Assembly: GCA_019322435.1 (NCBI GenBank)
Contig: JAHWIR010000010.1
Coordinates: 62,001 to 126,000, forward strand
Length of the DNA stretch: 64,000 bases
Direction: 5' to 3'
From: Candidatus Woesearchaeota archaeon
Lineage (GTDB): Archaea > Nanobdellota > Nanobdellia > Woesearchaeales > WJKL01
Both the position numbers and the translations under genes were made by a program. Positions 10,001 through 17,531 of the stretch are shown here, one piece after another (within the stretch, counting starts at the first letter, position 1; every line of letters starts with the position of its first letter). Under the pieces are notes generated by a model, which was given only the letters and a program-made list of their open reading frames with translations, made no database searches and was not told the origin of the DNA.

Positions 10001-10190
10001 TATCAATCTTCTCCTCTTCTTCAATTTCATCTTCTTTCAATTCTTTAATCTTTATCTCTTCTTTCTTGATATCTTCATCAATCTCTTTCTCAACTTCTCT
10101 GGCTTCAGAACTAGCTTTCTCTTGCTTTTTTTTCTTGAACAATTTGCCTATTTTACCAAAATCAACTGTTATTTCATCATCTTTTTCCAT
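7005..10190 (-). CDS. aglB: Archaeal oligosaccharyltransferase AglB/STT3 with coiled-coil N-terminal extension
   Basis: This 1061-residue enzyme transfers the lipid-linked glycan to Asn in N-x-S/T sequons outside the membrane. Multiple membrane helices follow a first one at residues 169-187. Acidic metal-ligand motifs are seen near residue 279 (DPYLWYGE) and near 395 (GFSDTDAYN). The catalytic-peptide-binding WWDFGHW motif (WWDYG type) is near 692, in the soluble C-terminal domain. Unusually, the first 168 residues are cytosolic, highly charged and mostly Lys/Glu coiled coil, with three copies of an E-[IV]-[ST]-[VL]-D-[LF] motif followed by a basic FF/FK patch (near 6, 122 and 147). A GGGGGC site precedes the ATG. 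It follows the GGR gene by 29 bp. Confidence 0.93.
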   Translation of the reverse strand: MEKDDEITVDFGKIGKLFKKKKQEKASSEAREVEKEIDEDIKKEEIKIKELKEDEIEEEEKIDKLKQEKKELEEAKEVIEEQEKKIDILEKKEDEEKQVLEEEKKKVEDIKEEVAEIEEKDEEVSLDLKKVKGWFKGGKKEEKVGDEEISVDLKGTAESISKFFKGNKWALPVLLILIAIIFSTFFRMYSAELPKTEKWAQSSVYTYYKNQISGQINQQYPNLPDANKKNLINNEFSSFLKENKEMVEQQIEATSKNFKSQMQYTAENGKDYTYLLAIDPYLWYGETRNYLENGHFGTEVVDGEEINFLRNGREGREMPNIKFHSLFGAWLYKLDIFSDRPLMAVFFLIPVLIIAASIIPAFFIGKRMGGNFGGFFTAMIIAVNSALLGRTPAGFSDTDAYNIFFPLMIVWLFLKAFESKDLKKQAVYAGLSGLCVGLYSLSWGGWWYVFDFILATIGIYFIYLLAMKFWKSREIDTGAVKNLATVGGLFFVVSAMFVTLLQGFRNFTGFIRGPLNIIALKDVAVTTLWPNVLTTVAEFNVVKLGTIIAQMGGNLLFFIAIVGIILSLFKKNEEGKVDVKYAILLTIWFLGTAYGFTKGVRFAILMVPAFAVAFGVGVGILYEYLNRWVAKEMHINNAITKTVLIVLFCLLLIAPLKAAHVTAENEIPSMNDQWYNALTAIKEDSSDGIITSWWDFGHWFVAIAERRVTFDGADQGERIHWVGKSLLTESEEEAVGILRMLNCGQQKAPHVLEEYLEGDTVRAIDILNKIILEDKKIAELTLKKEGLIKEKIEDVLEVTHCDDLIDQYYIASEDMVGKSGVWGHFGSWDFKKAKMWQTVRKMDYSDGIKVLTEEFGLSEGKADEYYYEIQNNKADQWVASWPSYAGGRKGGCQIENRVAKCVGDAGQLIPVEINLKTYEAVIPTNEKEMHPNSIVYVDGKDVKKKEYKEDTIGLSVILVPNGNSYYVVLSDPLQAYSMFARLFYFKGHGLKNFDLLDYQRQVTGGEIYTYKVDWAGKSKLDAYEDKAEIIAEPIIEETEAVEKEDAVENESSKEKEFEIEI

Positions 10191-10219
10191 AAGGTTGCCC
10201 CCGTGAATAAAAAATATAC

Positions 10220-11305
10220 TTACTTTATAAAGTTTTTTATATACTGCAAAAGAGAAGGTTTGGCAATTAATGCCTTAAAAACAAGCTTTTTTGGGCTGTC
10301 TCTGCTGTTTTTATGCAAAACATGCTTTATCTTCCTGTTTTTCAGCAGCTTAAGCAGTTTGTTATAGTCTTTATCATTAAATCTGTCAAGCATATTCCTT
10401 ATTTTCAGGTGTATATCTAGCTCTTTATTTAATTTCTTTAATCCCTTTTCATAATTCTTTCCATTGACAATACAATTAGCAAGAACTTTAGCAGCCTTTA
10501 ACCCAGGAACCAGGCCTCCGCCAGTAGTTGCTTTGACATGTCCAGCAGCATCTCCTACAAGGCATACATTTTTTCTCTTCACACAAGCTTTTTTATTGAA
10601 AATAGGTATTAATCCAGCTTGAAAATCAATAATATTCCTATCCTCAATCCCCTTAACATCTAAAAATTCCTTGAATATGCTTCTTGTATTGCTTCTGCAG
10701 GCAACACCTACCCTTGCTATCTTATTTGATTCAGGCAAAACCCACGCAAAAAAATCCTTGCAAACACTTCCAAGATAGACCTCATAACATTCAGGATCAT
10801 AGCTTCCTTTTATCCTTGCCTGCATCCCAAAAAAGAACTCTTTTTTTCTTACCATTGCATTTGACTTGGCAACATCAGACAAAGGCCCGTCTGCTCCTAT
10901 TATATATTCTGCTTCAACATTTATTATCTTGTTATTCTTGTCAGCTAATACTGCATTATTTCCTCTTATCCCTAAAAACTTGTAATTAAGATGTATCTTA
11001 GCTCCATTTTTCTCTGCTTTTCTAGCTAAATATCTGTCAAACTTCTCCCTGTCTATCACAATATCCCTGATTCCAATCTCTATCTTGTTGTTTTTAGAAT
11101 ATACCCTTACTTTATTGACTTTATTTACTAGAAATTCCTTATCAAGCTTCACTATCTTGCCTATTTCCTCTGTCACAATGCCTGTACACTGCACAGGCTT
11201 GCCTATACAGTCATGTTCTTCATATATAGCTACTTTTCTTCCTGCTTTAGCTAATAAGCCTCCAAGAAAACAGCCAACAGGTCCTGCTCCAATAATTACA
11301 ATCAT
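10220..11305 (-). CDS. Geranylgeranyl reductase family FAD oxidoreductase
   Basis: The 361-residue flavoprotein has an N-terminal FAD-binding GAGPVGCFLGGLLA loop, the family CxG motif in KPVQCTG, and a second dinucleotide motif in LVGDAAGHVKATTGGG. It reduces isoprenoid double bonds. As the first gene of the operon leading into aglB, its substrate may be the dolichol-type carrier rather than only archaeal membrane lipid; that is inference from context. A GAGGT site lies six bases before the ATG. A second family member is at 62826-63974. Confidence 0.87.
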   Translation of the reverse strand: MIVIIGAGPVGCFLGGLLAKAGRKVAIYEEHDCIGKPVQCTGIVTEEIGKIVKLDKEFLVNKVNKVRVYSKNNKIEIGIRDIVIDREKFDRYLARKAEKNGAKIHLNYKFLGIRGNNAVLADKNNKIINVEAEYIIGADGPLSDVAKSNAMVRKKEFFFGMQARIKGSYDPECYEVYLGSVCKDFFAWVLPESNKIARVGVACRSNTRSIFKEFLDVKGIEDRNIIDFQAGLIPIFNKKACVKRKNVCLVGDAAGHVKATTGGGLVPGLKAAKVLANCIVNGKNYEKGLKKLNKELDIHLKIRNMLDRFNDKDYNKLLKLLKNRKIKHVLHKNSRDSPKKLVFKALIAKPSLLQYIKNFIK

Positions 11306-11349
11306 ATTATGACCTCGATAGGTTTACAACTGGGATATAATAATAAATT

Positions 11350-11393
11350 AAAAGAAAAAGATAAAAAAAATAAAAATACTACGTTTAGTAGTA
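11350..11393 (-). terminator. Hairpin plus U-tract terminator of the 11385-12632 gene
   Basis: On the minus strand TACTAC (11393-11388), a five-base loop and GTAGTA (11382-11377) form a perfect six-bp stem that includes the last codons and stop. It is followed directly by a tract of more than 20 bases that is almost all T. This resembles an intrinsic terminator and separates the secreted-protein gene from the glycosylation operon. Confidence 0.65.
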
Positions 11394-12632
11394 AGTTTCT
11401 TCAGCTGTCTCGTCGCCTTCGTCGCCTTTTAATCTGTTAAAACCAACTATTAAGCCGATTATAACCAAAAGAACAACTAGAACAACTAATGCAACTTCTA
11501 GGCCTTTCTTGACTTTGTCCCATCCACTGTTAGCTTCAACATTAGCTTTTAGTGTGATTTCCTTCAAAGTTTCATCGCCGCTTTTGATAGCAACGCCGAA
11601 AGTTTGTTCGCCTTCTTTTGCGTCTTCGTTAGCTGATACATATACATAGATAACTCTTGTCTCACCAGCACTTAGAACAGCTACATTTGGACTGATTTTA
11701 ACATCTGCCCAGTCTCCTGCTTCTGCACTGATTGTATATGTCTTTGCTGAATTTCCTGTGTTGCTTATTGTAAGCGGATATACAGCTCCAGTTGCGCCAG
11801 CGCTAACTGACTGAACTTCTGTGCTAACTGCGATAACAGTTTTATCAGCACCTAAGTTGCATGTGTCTCCTTGAACAACATTGATTAAGAAACTTTCACT
11901 TATTTCTTCATCTCCTTCGTCAAATTCAACACTAACAATTGCAGTATATTGTCCAGCTTCAGCACACTCAGGTATTCTTATGTAAAGCTCTTCACTTGTA
12001 ACTGAATCTTCAGGTTCAACTTCATCGATGTAGTCAGAAGCACTTACTCCTAATTCAGGAATATTTACTCTTACTTTGACTTCTTCATCTTTTTCTCCCA
12101 TGTTCTTCAGTCTTACAGTTGTAAGCAAAGCTCTACCAGCTTTAACCTGGTTTTCAGGGCTAAAGACAACGTCTTTTATTTTGATAGCGTTTCTTGCCTG
12201 TTCTACTTGAAGTACAGCATTGTAGACGATTTCATCGTCTTTGTCGTTTGAAACTTCGATTCTCAATGCATACTCTTTTACATCCATTCTATCTGGCAGC
12301 TCAAGAGTTAATCTCTTTACATACTCTCTACCAGCTTTGACTGAGAATACACTTGTTTCATCTTCTGCTCTTTCTCTATCATGATCTAGTGACTTAACAC
12401 TAGCTTCAATCTGGATTTCATCGTCAGCAGTTGCTAATACATTGACTTTGACGTCTATTGTATCGCCTCTCACGATTCCACCTAGAACAGTTCCGTCACT
12501 TACTTCTTCACCGTCAATCTCTACACTTTCAATTGAAACAGGTACGTCAGCCGCATTTACTATTCCAGAACCGACGAAAAGACCTATCAAGATTAGTGTC
12601 AAAACACTAAATAGTCTCAATTTTCCTTTCAT
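11385..12632 (-). CDS. Secreted, membrane-anchored repeat protein (S-layer-like)
   Basis: The 415-residue protein has an N-terminal signal peptide (hydrophobic 8-22, cut after VNA). Several beta-sandwich domains of CARDB/NEW3-like type follow, with the phrases LYIRIPECAEAGQY and NTGNSAKTYTISA. A membrane helix at about residues 376-397 and a short acidic cytoplasmic tail end the protein. It is probably displayed on the cell surface. The domain near residues 200-260 resembles the last domain of the neighbouring 12775-13965 protein. A strong GGAGG site, an upstream TATA box and a hairpin terminator suggest high expression from its own promoter. No enzymatic motif is seen. Confidence 0.75.
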   Translation of the reverse strand: MKGKLRLFSVLTLILIGLFVGSGIVNAADVPVSIESVEIDGEEVSDGTVLGGIVRGDTIDVKVNVLATADDEIQIEASVKSLDHDRERAEDETSVFSVKAGREYVKRLTLELPDRMDVKEYALRIEVSNDKDDEIVYNAVLQVEQARNAIKIKDVVFSPENQVKAGRALLTTVRLKNMGEKDEEVKVRVNIPELGVSASDYIDEVEPEDSVTSEELYIRIPECAEAGQYTAIVSVEFDEGDEEISESFLINVVQGDTCNLGADKTVIAVSTEVQSVSAGATGAVYPLTISNTGNSAKTYTISAEAGDWADVKISPNVAVLSAGETRVIYVYVSANEDAKEGEQTFGVAIKSGDETLKEITLKANVEANSGWDKVKKGLEVALVVLVVLLVIIGLIVGFNRLKGDEGDETAEETYY

Positions 12633-12643
12633 TTTAATTTCCT

Positions 12644-12716
12644 CCGTATACGGTTTTTATTGATTTTAATTACCTAAACGCCCCTTGCAATAAGCTAAAT
12701 ATGAACCCTTTATAAA
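12644..12716 (-). promoter_or_regulatory. Promoter and leader of the 11385-12632 gene
   Basis: A TTTATAAA box at 12709-12716 would start transcription near 12686, giving a leader of about 54 bases. The leader holds a perfect ten-base palindrome, CCGTATACGG (12644-12653), abutting the GGAGG ribosome-binding site. This placement would allow either a bound protein or a small stem to affect translation; that role is inference. Confidence 0.5.
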
Positions 12717-12774
12717 CCTTTCGGTTTTTAGTATACTATAGTAATTACGCTTTATAACTACTATTAAATGGTGT

Positions 12775-13965
12775 CTACATAACTGTAATCTCTCTGTAAA
12801 TAACCCTTCTTAACAAGTCATTGCTGTATGTGATTCTGATGTCATATATGCCTGGTTCAGCATATTCTGGAATTTCCAAGTATAGATTCTTGCTCTCTTC
12901 ATCGCCTTCATCAAGATCAAATGGCCCTACATTGTCTCTTACTGCCAATTCTTGAATAACAGCTGTAATATGAAGATCTTCTAAGTCATCTTCACCAATA
13001 TTCTCAACATAAGTCTTTAATATAACAGTATCTCCTGCATTTACATAATCATCTCCTATCACTCTTGCCTTGACCCTTAACCAGCCGTCTATGATTATTC
13101 CTTCATCATCATCGTCTTCTTCTCCCACAATTATTGTAAAAGATTGAGTATCACTTCCGCCATTTCCGTCTTCAACCATGACAGTGACATTATATTCTCC
13201 TTCTTCCCCAGGAGTCCATGAAATAACACCATCAGCTGAATCTATCTCCATTCCAGCAGGGCTTTCTGTCAATGAATAATATAAAATATCTCCATCAGCA
13301 TCAGTTGCATCAACATTATATTGATATACCTGGCCAACAGTTCCTACTGTGATAGGTGTAGTTGTTATAACAGGTGGATTATTTGGTGGTGGCGGCGGTG
13401 TATCACCTTCAGTTATAGTGATTTTTAGACTGTCTGTATCTGTTTTGCCGTCATTATCTGTTACTTTTAATTTAATAGTATAAGTTCCAGCATCTGTATA
13501 AATATGAGTTATATTAACTCCAGTTCCGCTAGTTCCATCTCCTAAAGTCCATTCATAGCTCACAATATGCCCGTCTGGGTCATAAGATTTGCTTCCATCC
13601 AGCACTACAACCTGGTTGACATCAATTGAAGCAACACAGTCAATTATAGCAATAGGTGGAAATTCTTCAGGAAAATCATCATCAAACCAGTCATCAAAAT
13701 CATCTTCTCCTCCAAAATCATCATCGCCTTCATAATCATTATCAAAATCATCATAACCATCATCAAAATCATCAGTGCCATCATCAAAATCATCAGTGCC
13801 ATCATCAAAATCATCAGTGCCATCATCAAAATCATCATAACCATCATCATCAAAATCATCAAATTCACCATCTGGAATTATGTCATCCCAGTCACCCATA
13901 AATCCAATAGCCATAGAACTAACTAAACAGACTATCATTAATATTGCTAATATTAGTTTTTTCAT
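12775..13965 (-). CDS. Secreted protein with Asp-rich repeats, PKD and cadherin-like domains
   Basis: The 396-residue protein starts with a signal peptide (residues 1-20). Residues 25-100 are a low-complexity acidic region with repeated DDFDDGT heptads, which could bind calcium. A PKD domain follows (about 105-190, with SYDPDGHIVSYEWTLGDG and YTDAGTYTIKL). A putative Ig/cadherin-like domain comes next (about 197-280, with SADGVISWTPGEEGEY), and a C-terminal CARDB-like domain has LYLEIPEYAEPGIY. There is no obvious C-terminal anchor, so the protein is probably secreted or held by other surface proteins. A GGGGC site precedes the ATG. The role is likely adhesion or envelope structure. Confidence 0.75.
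   Translation of the reverse strand: MKKLILAILMIVCLVSSMAIGFMGDWDDIIPDGEFDDFDDDGYDDFDDGTDDFDDGTDDFDDGTDDFDDGYDDFDNDYEGDDDFGGEDDFDDWFDDDFPEEFPPIAIIDCVASIDVNQVVVLDGSKSYDPDGHIVSYEWTLGDGTSGTGVNITHIYTDAGTYTIKLKVTDNDGKTDTDSLKITITEGDTPPPPPNNPPVITTTPITVGTVGQVYQYNVDATDADGDILYYSLTESPAGMEIDSADGVISWTPGEEGEYNVTVMVEDGNGGSDTQSFTIIVGEEDDDDEGIIIDGWLRVKARVIGDDYVNAGDTVILKTYVENIGEDDLEDLHITAVIQELAVRDNVGPFDLDEGDEESKNLYLEIPEYAEPGIYDIRITYSNDLLRRVIYREITVM
13736..13862 (-). repeat. 21-bp tandem repeat encoding DDFDDGT
   Basis: Four adjacent 21-base units start at 13757, 13778, 13799 and 13820, with diverged partial units on both sides. The first three are identical and the fourth differs only in its last bases. The period is a whole number of codons (seven), so the repeat stays in frame and can vary in copy number without breaking the gene. 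Confidence 0.9.
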
Positions 13966-14008
13966 TTTATCTTGCCCCTTATTGTTTTAAAAGTGAAAAA
14001 TAAAAAAT

Positions 14009-14866
14009 TTATTGTTTTGCTTCTTCAGCAGGATACTTTACTTGCATAGCTTCAGCATCTTTTTTGCCGTATTTGAATATATTCTTCAAGACTCCCAAAT
14101 AAGAAGTCCAAGACTTATTCTTGTTTCTCTGCTTTTTACTCATATCTCTTGATTCTGATTTCCAAGTTGTTCCTGCCTTTGTTTCTAGCTCACTTATTTC
14201 ATCTCTTTTATCACTTACTTCCAAGCCATATATCTCTCCACTTTCACGAGCTGCTTTTACTTTTTTATCTCCATCATCCTTTAGGCCTATATACCTAAGA
14301 AGAGCTCTTGACTCAACAGCTTGTTCCTTAAGTTTCTGATAAACATCTTTACCAAAGTACTCTTCAGCATCTTTGACATTCATATCAAGAGTAATGCTAT
14401 TGCCGTTTTTACCGCCGAATGTAGTACCACATATACTCTTTCCTTTATGCATGATAACATAAAAAGTATCTGTTTCTCCATGCTTGTCAAACTTGGCTTT
14501 CAGACCCTTGTAGTTGTTTATTATGTCAATAATAGCTTTTTTGAACCTTTTAGGAACTTTGTTGACATCATACTTTCCAGCAGTTTCAGCAAATTTTCCT
14601 ATTTTTCCAAGCTCTTCAGATGTTAACTTTAAATCTTCAGCAGCATTAGCAATTTCAGTGTTAAATTCCTTGATCATTTCTTCAAGTGCAGTTGTTCTTT
14701 CCTCTTCACCTGCAAAATCACTGTTAAACCACTCTGGCCCGTATATCTCATAGACCTCCTGTTTTACTTTCTCAACTTTAGAATCATCCTTTGTTACAGG
14801 ACAACCTACTTGGCTTGCTAGCATACCAGTTATGATTGTGTATATTAAAGCTTCTTCTTTATTCAT
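14009..14866 (-). CDS. Unknown protein, possibly exported
   Basis: The family is not recognised. The 285 residues begin with a short hydrophobic stretch (IYTIITGMLASQVGC) that could be a weak signal or lipoprotein-like segment. A charged, mostly helical body rich in Lys and Glu follows. A GGAGG site lies before the ATG, and the gene starts 18 bp after the barrel-like gene, so both are probably one transcript. It may be a periplasmic-side or surface partner of that protein, which is inference from order only. Confidence 0.6.
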   Translation of the reverse strand: MNKEEALIYTIITGMLASQVGCPVTKDDSKVEKVKQEVYEIYGPEWFNSDFAGEEERTTALEEMIKEFNTEIANAAEDLKLTSEELGKIGKFAETAGKYDVNKVPKRFKKAIIDIINNYKGLKAKFDKHGETDTFYVIMHKGKSICGTTFGGKNGNSITLDMNVKDAEEYFGKDVYQKLKEQAVESRALLRYIGLKDDGDKKVKAARESGEIYGLEVSDKRDEISELETKAGTTWKSESRDMSKKQRNKNKSWTSYLGVLKNIFKYGKKDAEAMQVKYPAEEAKQ

Positions 14867-14883
14867 TTTTTATTCCTCCATTA

Positions 14884-16149
14884 TCATTTATCTTTAAAAT
14901 GTCCAGTAAGTCCTGCCTGGTAAATATCTCCCATTTCAGGATCATGAGTATATCTGATTGTAAATCCAATAAAAGGATTGATTATTCTTGTATAACTTAT
15001 TACAAAACCAGGATCTATAGTTTCTCTTTCGTCATCAAAACCAGTTTCATTTCCGCCATAAGCTCCGATTTTGAAATCAAAGTTTTCACCAACTAGACCC
15101 ACAGGTACAGATATTATATTTTTTGAAGAACTTCCAAGTCCTTCATATTCTTTTCTATAGTTGTCAAAGTCTATGCAAAAATAAAGATCAACATCGCCAA
15201 GGTCAATAAATTTCTTAACTCCTACAGTAAAAGAACTTTCACTATAATCTTTTTCTCCACCATATTCATAATCGCCATTGCCATGACTATAGCTTATGAA
15301 AGCCTTCAAGTCATCTCCTATCATAATCTTAGCATGAACATTCCATGTATTAAGATGAATACTGCCTATAGGATAATCTTCAAATGTTCTGTTTCTGGCT
15401 CCCACTTTAACTCCTGTATTTATCTTTCCCCCATCAAACTCAAATGGATGATAAAGGCCAAAATCAATGCCGCTTTCTTTAAATTTCATCTCTCCTAGGC
15501 TGATATCTTGTGATCCGCTTGAAGTAAAAGCATACAACCCAACAGGGTCTCTGCTGACTTTAAATGAAGTCTTAAATTTATTATAATCTTCTGATCCAAT
15601 TGCAGTGATCTTGCCTAGAATATCATAATAATCTGAAAAAAAGTGTTCTGAATCAGCATCTTGAAACTCTCTTGCTTTAGATGTACCCTCAGCATGAACT
15701 TGATTTGCTCCAGCTATTAAAGCCAAAGCAACTCCTGCAGCTGCACTTAGGTTAGGATGTTTTAATGGAAACATTGCTATTTTCTTAACCAGGCTTTCTT
15801 TTTGTACTTCTTCTTTTGCAACTTCTTCTGGCAAATAATCTCCTATTCTTTCGAATATTCCATCATCTTCAGCACGATATTTAGAATCATCAACATCAGT
15901 AACATGAATAATCTTATGCCCGTTTGGACCATAAATTCCTGAATCTTCTACTTCAACTTCTCTTTTATCTTCCCATCTATGAATTCCACGTTTTTCTAAG
16001 TCTCTTTCTTGAATTCTACGTGCAACAGTTATTGGAGAATTTTTATTTTGACTATATTTAAAGCTATGCAGGTAATTACCTGAAAGTATCTTATCAATAG
16101 AATCTTTATTAGAAGTGATTATAGTTCTTTTTTCAGTAGTATTTTCCAT
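14884..16149 (-). CDS. Unknown protein with single hydrophobic segment and beta-barrel-like C-terminus
   Basis: I choose the ATG at 16149 because GAGGT sits just upstream; an ATG at 16164 is also in frame. Residues 1-130 are polar and lack a classical signal peptide. One hydrophobic helix follows (about 133-152, ending in NQVHAEG like a signal-peptidase site). The last ~220 residues form about 10-12 alternating amphipathic strands rich in Gly, Tyr and Phe separated by polar turns (for example IDFGLYHPF, LKAFISYSHG, FTIRYTHD), ending in GHFKDK. This resembles an outer-membrane barrel or porin. No family is recognised. It is the first gene of a probable operon with 14009-14866. Confidence 0.65.
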   Translation of the reverse strand: MENTTEKRTIITSNKDSIDKILSGNYLHSFKYSQNKNSPITVARRIQERDLEKRGIHRWEDKREVEVEDSGIYGPNGHKIIHVTDVDDSKYRAEDDGIFERIGDYLPEEVAKEEVQKESLVKKIAMFPLKHPNLSAAAGVALALIAGANQVHAEGTSKAREFQDADSEHFFSDYYDILGKITAIGSEDYNKFKTSFKVSRDPVGLYAFTSSGSQDISLGEMKFKESGIDFGLYHPFEFDGGKINTGVKVGARNRTFEDYPIGSIHLNTWNVHAKIMIGDDLKAFISYSHGNGDYEYGGEKDYSESSFTVGVKKFIDLGDVDLYFCIDFDNYRKEYEGLGSSSKNIISVPVGLVGENFDFKIGAYGGNETGFDDERETIDPGFVISYTRIINPFIGFTIRYTHDPEMGDIYQAGLTGHFKDK

Positions 16150-16176
16150 CTTTTTTAACCTCATGAGATTATATTT

Positions 16177-16205
16177 ACTACGAAGTAGTGGCAGTTATAT
16201 ATAAA
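16177..16205 (-). promoter_or_regulatory. TATA box and start-site hairpin of the barrel-like gene
   Basis: On the minus strand a TTTATATA box covers 16205-16198, predicting a start near 16175. A perfect small inverted repeat, ACTAC-GAA-GTAGT (16177-16189), sits between the TATA box and the predicted start, where a repressor could bind. Confidence 0.5.
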
Positions 16206-16270
16206 CCTTACGCTTTTTTCAGTATTCTCGAATAGTAAAAAGAACCTCTTTTTTAAATTTTTTGATAAAA

Positions 16271-16393
16271 TGGGGACGGAGGGATTTGAACCCCCATCCG
16301 GGGCTTTCTTCAAAGAGTTTATTCATCGCCAGTCATGGCTCGTCTCTCCAATTACTGGAGGCCCCTATTCTAGCCAGGTTAAAATACGTCCCC
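16271..16393 (-). tRNA. tRNA-Trp (CCA) with intron
   Basis: On the minus strand the acceptor GGGGACG (16393-16387) pairs with CGTCCCC (16278-16272), with discriminator A at 16271 and no encoded CCA. The T arm is GGGGG-TTCAAAT-CCCTC. The anticodon stem GGGGC (16365-16361) pairs with GCCCC (16304-16300) and the anticodon CCA is at 16358-16356. The D stem is weak, with one mismatch. A 49-base intron (16354-16306) lies at the canonical 37/38 site. The bulge-helix-bulge is recognisable: bulges AGU and AAA, with a four-base central helix that has one C-A mismatch. Confidence 0.92.
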
Positions 16394-16441
16394 TTACAAA
16401 TACAATAAATTTATTATACTATATATAAATATTCCTAATAT

Positions 16442-17488
16442 ATGCTCGAAATAGATGGAGATTATGGAGAAGGCGGAGGCCAGATAGTAAGGACAGCGCT
16501 GGCTTTATCAACAATAAAATCCATGCCTTTCAAAGCAAATAATATCCGCCAGGGAAGAAAAGTTTCTGGATTAAAAGCACAGCATACAAAATGTGTTCAA
16601 GCATTGGAAAAACTTGCCAATGCATCATCCCAATATGCAATAATTGGTTCTGAAATCATAGAATATACTCCTGGAAACATAAGGCCTCAAACTTTGACTA
16701 TTGATATAGGAACAGCTGGTTCAATCTCATTATTATTGCAGGCAGTCCTGCTTCCTTGCTTTTTCGCAGATGACAAGATAACACTGAAAATAGTAGGAGG
16801 CACTTCTGGAAAATGGGCAATGCCTTTTGATTTCTTCCAGAATGTTTTTGTTCCTCAAATAAAAAAATTCTGCAAAAAAATAGACATAAAGCTTGAAAAA
16901 AGAGGCTATTACCCAAAAGGCGGCGGAAAGATTGAGATCAGGATCAGACCTTTAGAAGAAAAAGAATTCCCAAAATTCAACTCATTAGAACAGGGAAAAC
17001 TGATACAGATAAAAGGAATATCCCATGCTTCTAAACATCTGGAAAAAGCAGAAGTTGCTGAACGAACTGCAAAATCAGCAAAGCTTCTATTATCTAAATT
17101 CAATGTGCCTATTAATATACAGGCAGAATATGCAGATACATTATCTCCTGGCTCTGGAATTACACTATGGGCAATTTTCTCAAAAGACGAAAACGAGATT
17201 GATGTGAACAACCCTATTATATTAGGCGCAGATGCATTAGGAGAAAAAGGAAAACCCGCAGAAAAAGTTGGCAAAGAGGCGGCAGAAAACTTAATCAAAG
17301 AAATAGAATCCAAAGCCCCAGTTGATTCCCACACAGCAGACAATATCATTCCTTTCTTAGCAATGTTTGGAGGCCAGATCAAAGTCTCAGATATAACAAA
17401 ACACTGCAGAACAAATATGTGGGTCTGCGAGCAATTTATAGATAAAAAATTCAAGATTGATGAAGAGAATAAAGTAATTTCTATCTAA
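16442..17488 (+). CDS. rtcA: RNA 3'-terminal phosphate cyclase
   Basis: RtcA converts RNA 3'-phosphates to 2',3'-cyclic phosphates with ATP. The 348 residues start with DGDYGEGGGQIVRTALALS, the family signature. GRKVSGLKAQH and the GGTSGKWAMP and YYPKGGGKIEI segments follow. The length fits archaeal RtcA. It starts about 50 bp after tRNA-Trp on the opposite strand and precedes the small zinc protein and EF-1beta. The family catalytic His should be in the C-terminal CRTNMW/HTADNI region, where DSHTADN is seen. Confidence 0.95.
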   Translation: MLEIDGDYGEGGGQIVRTALALSTIKSMPFKANNIRQGRKVSGLKAQHTKCVQALEKLANASSQYAIIGSEIIEYTPGNIRPQTLTIDIGTAGSISLLLQAVLLPCFFADDKITLKIVGGTSGKWAMPFDFFQNVFVPQIKKFCKKIDIKLEKRGYYPKGGGKIEIRIRPLEEKEFPKFNSLEQGKLIQIKGISHASKHLEKAEVAERTAKSAKLLLSKFNVPINIQAEYADTLSPGSGITLWAIFSKDENEIDVNNPIILGADALGEKGKPAEKVGKEAAENLIKEIESKAPVDSHTADNIIPFLAMFGGQIKVSDITKHCRTNMWVCEQFIDKKFKIDEENKVISI

Positions 17489-17531
17489 ATTAGAAACCTT
17501 TTTAAACAATCTTCTAACATAACCTTCTACT

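Noticed and set aside
9688..10206. Long plus-strand Ser-rich open frame antisense to aglB
   Set aside because: It is the complement of the Lys/Glu codons of the AglB coiled coil; the low-complexity Ser/Phe text and lack of a start signal mark it as a shadow.
13736..13862. CRISPR-like array
   Set aside because: The repeats are contiguous 21-base units with no spacers and are in frame within a coding region.
13644..13901. Met/Ile-rich minus frame and His/Gln-rich plus frame over the Asp repeats
   Set aside because: Both are alternative readings of the 21-bp repeat in the 12775-13965 gene and have no ribosome-binding site.
16046..16164. Classical N-terminal signal peptide on the barrel-like protein
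   Set aside because: The first 130 residues are polar; the only hydrophobic segment is internal.
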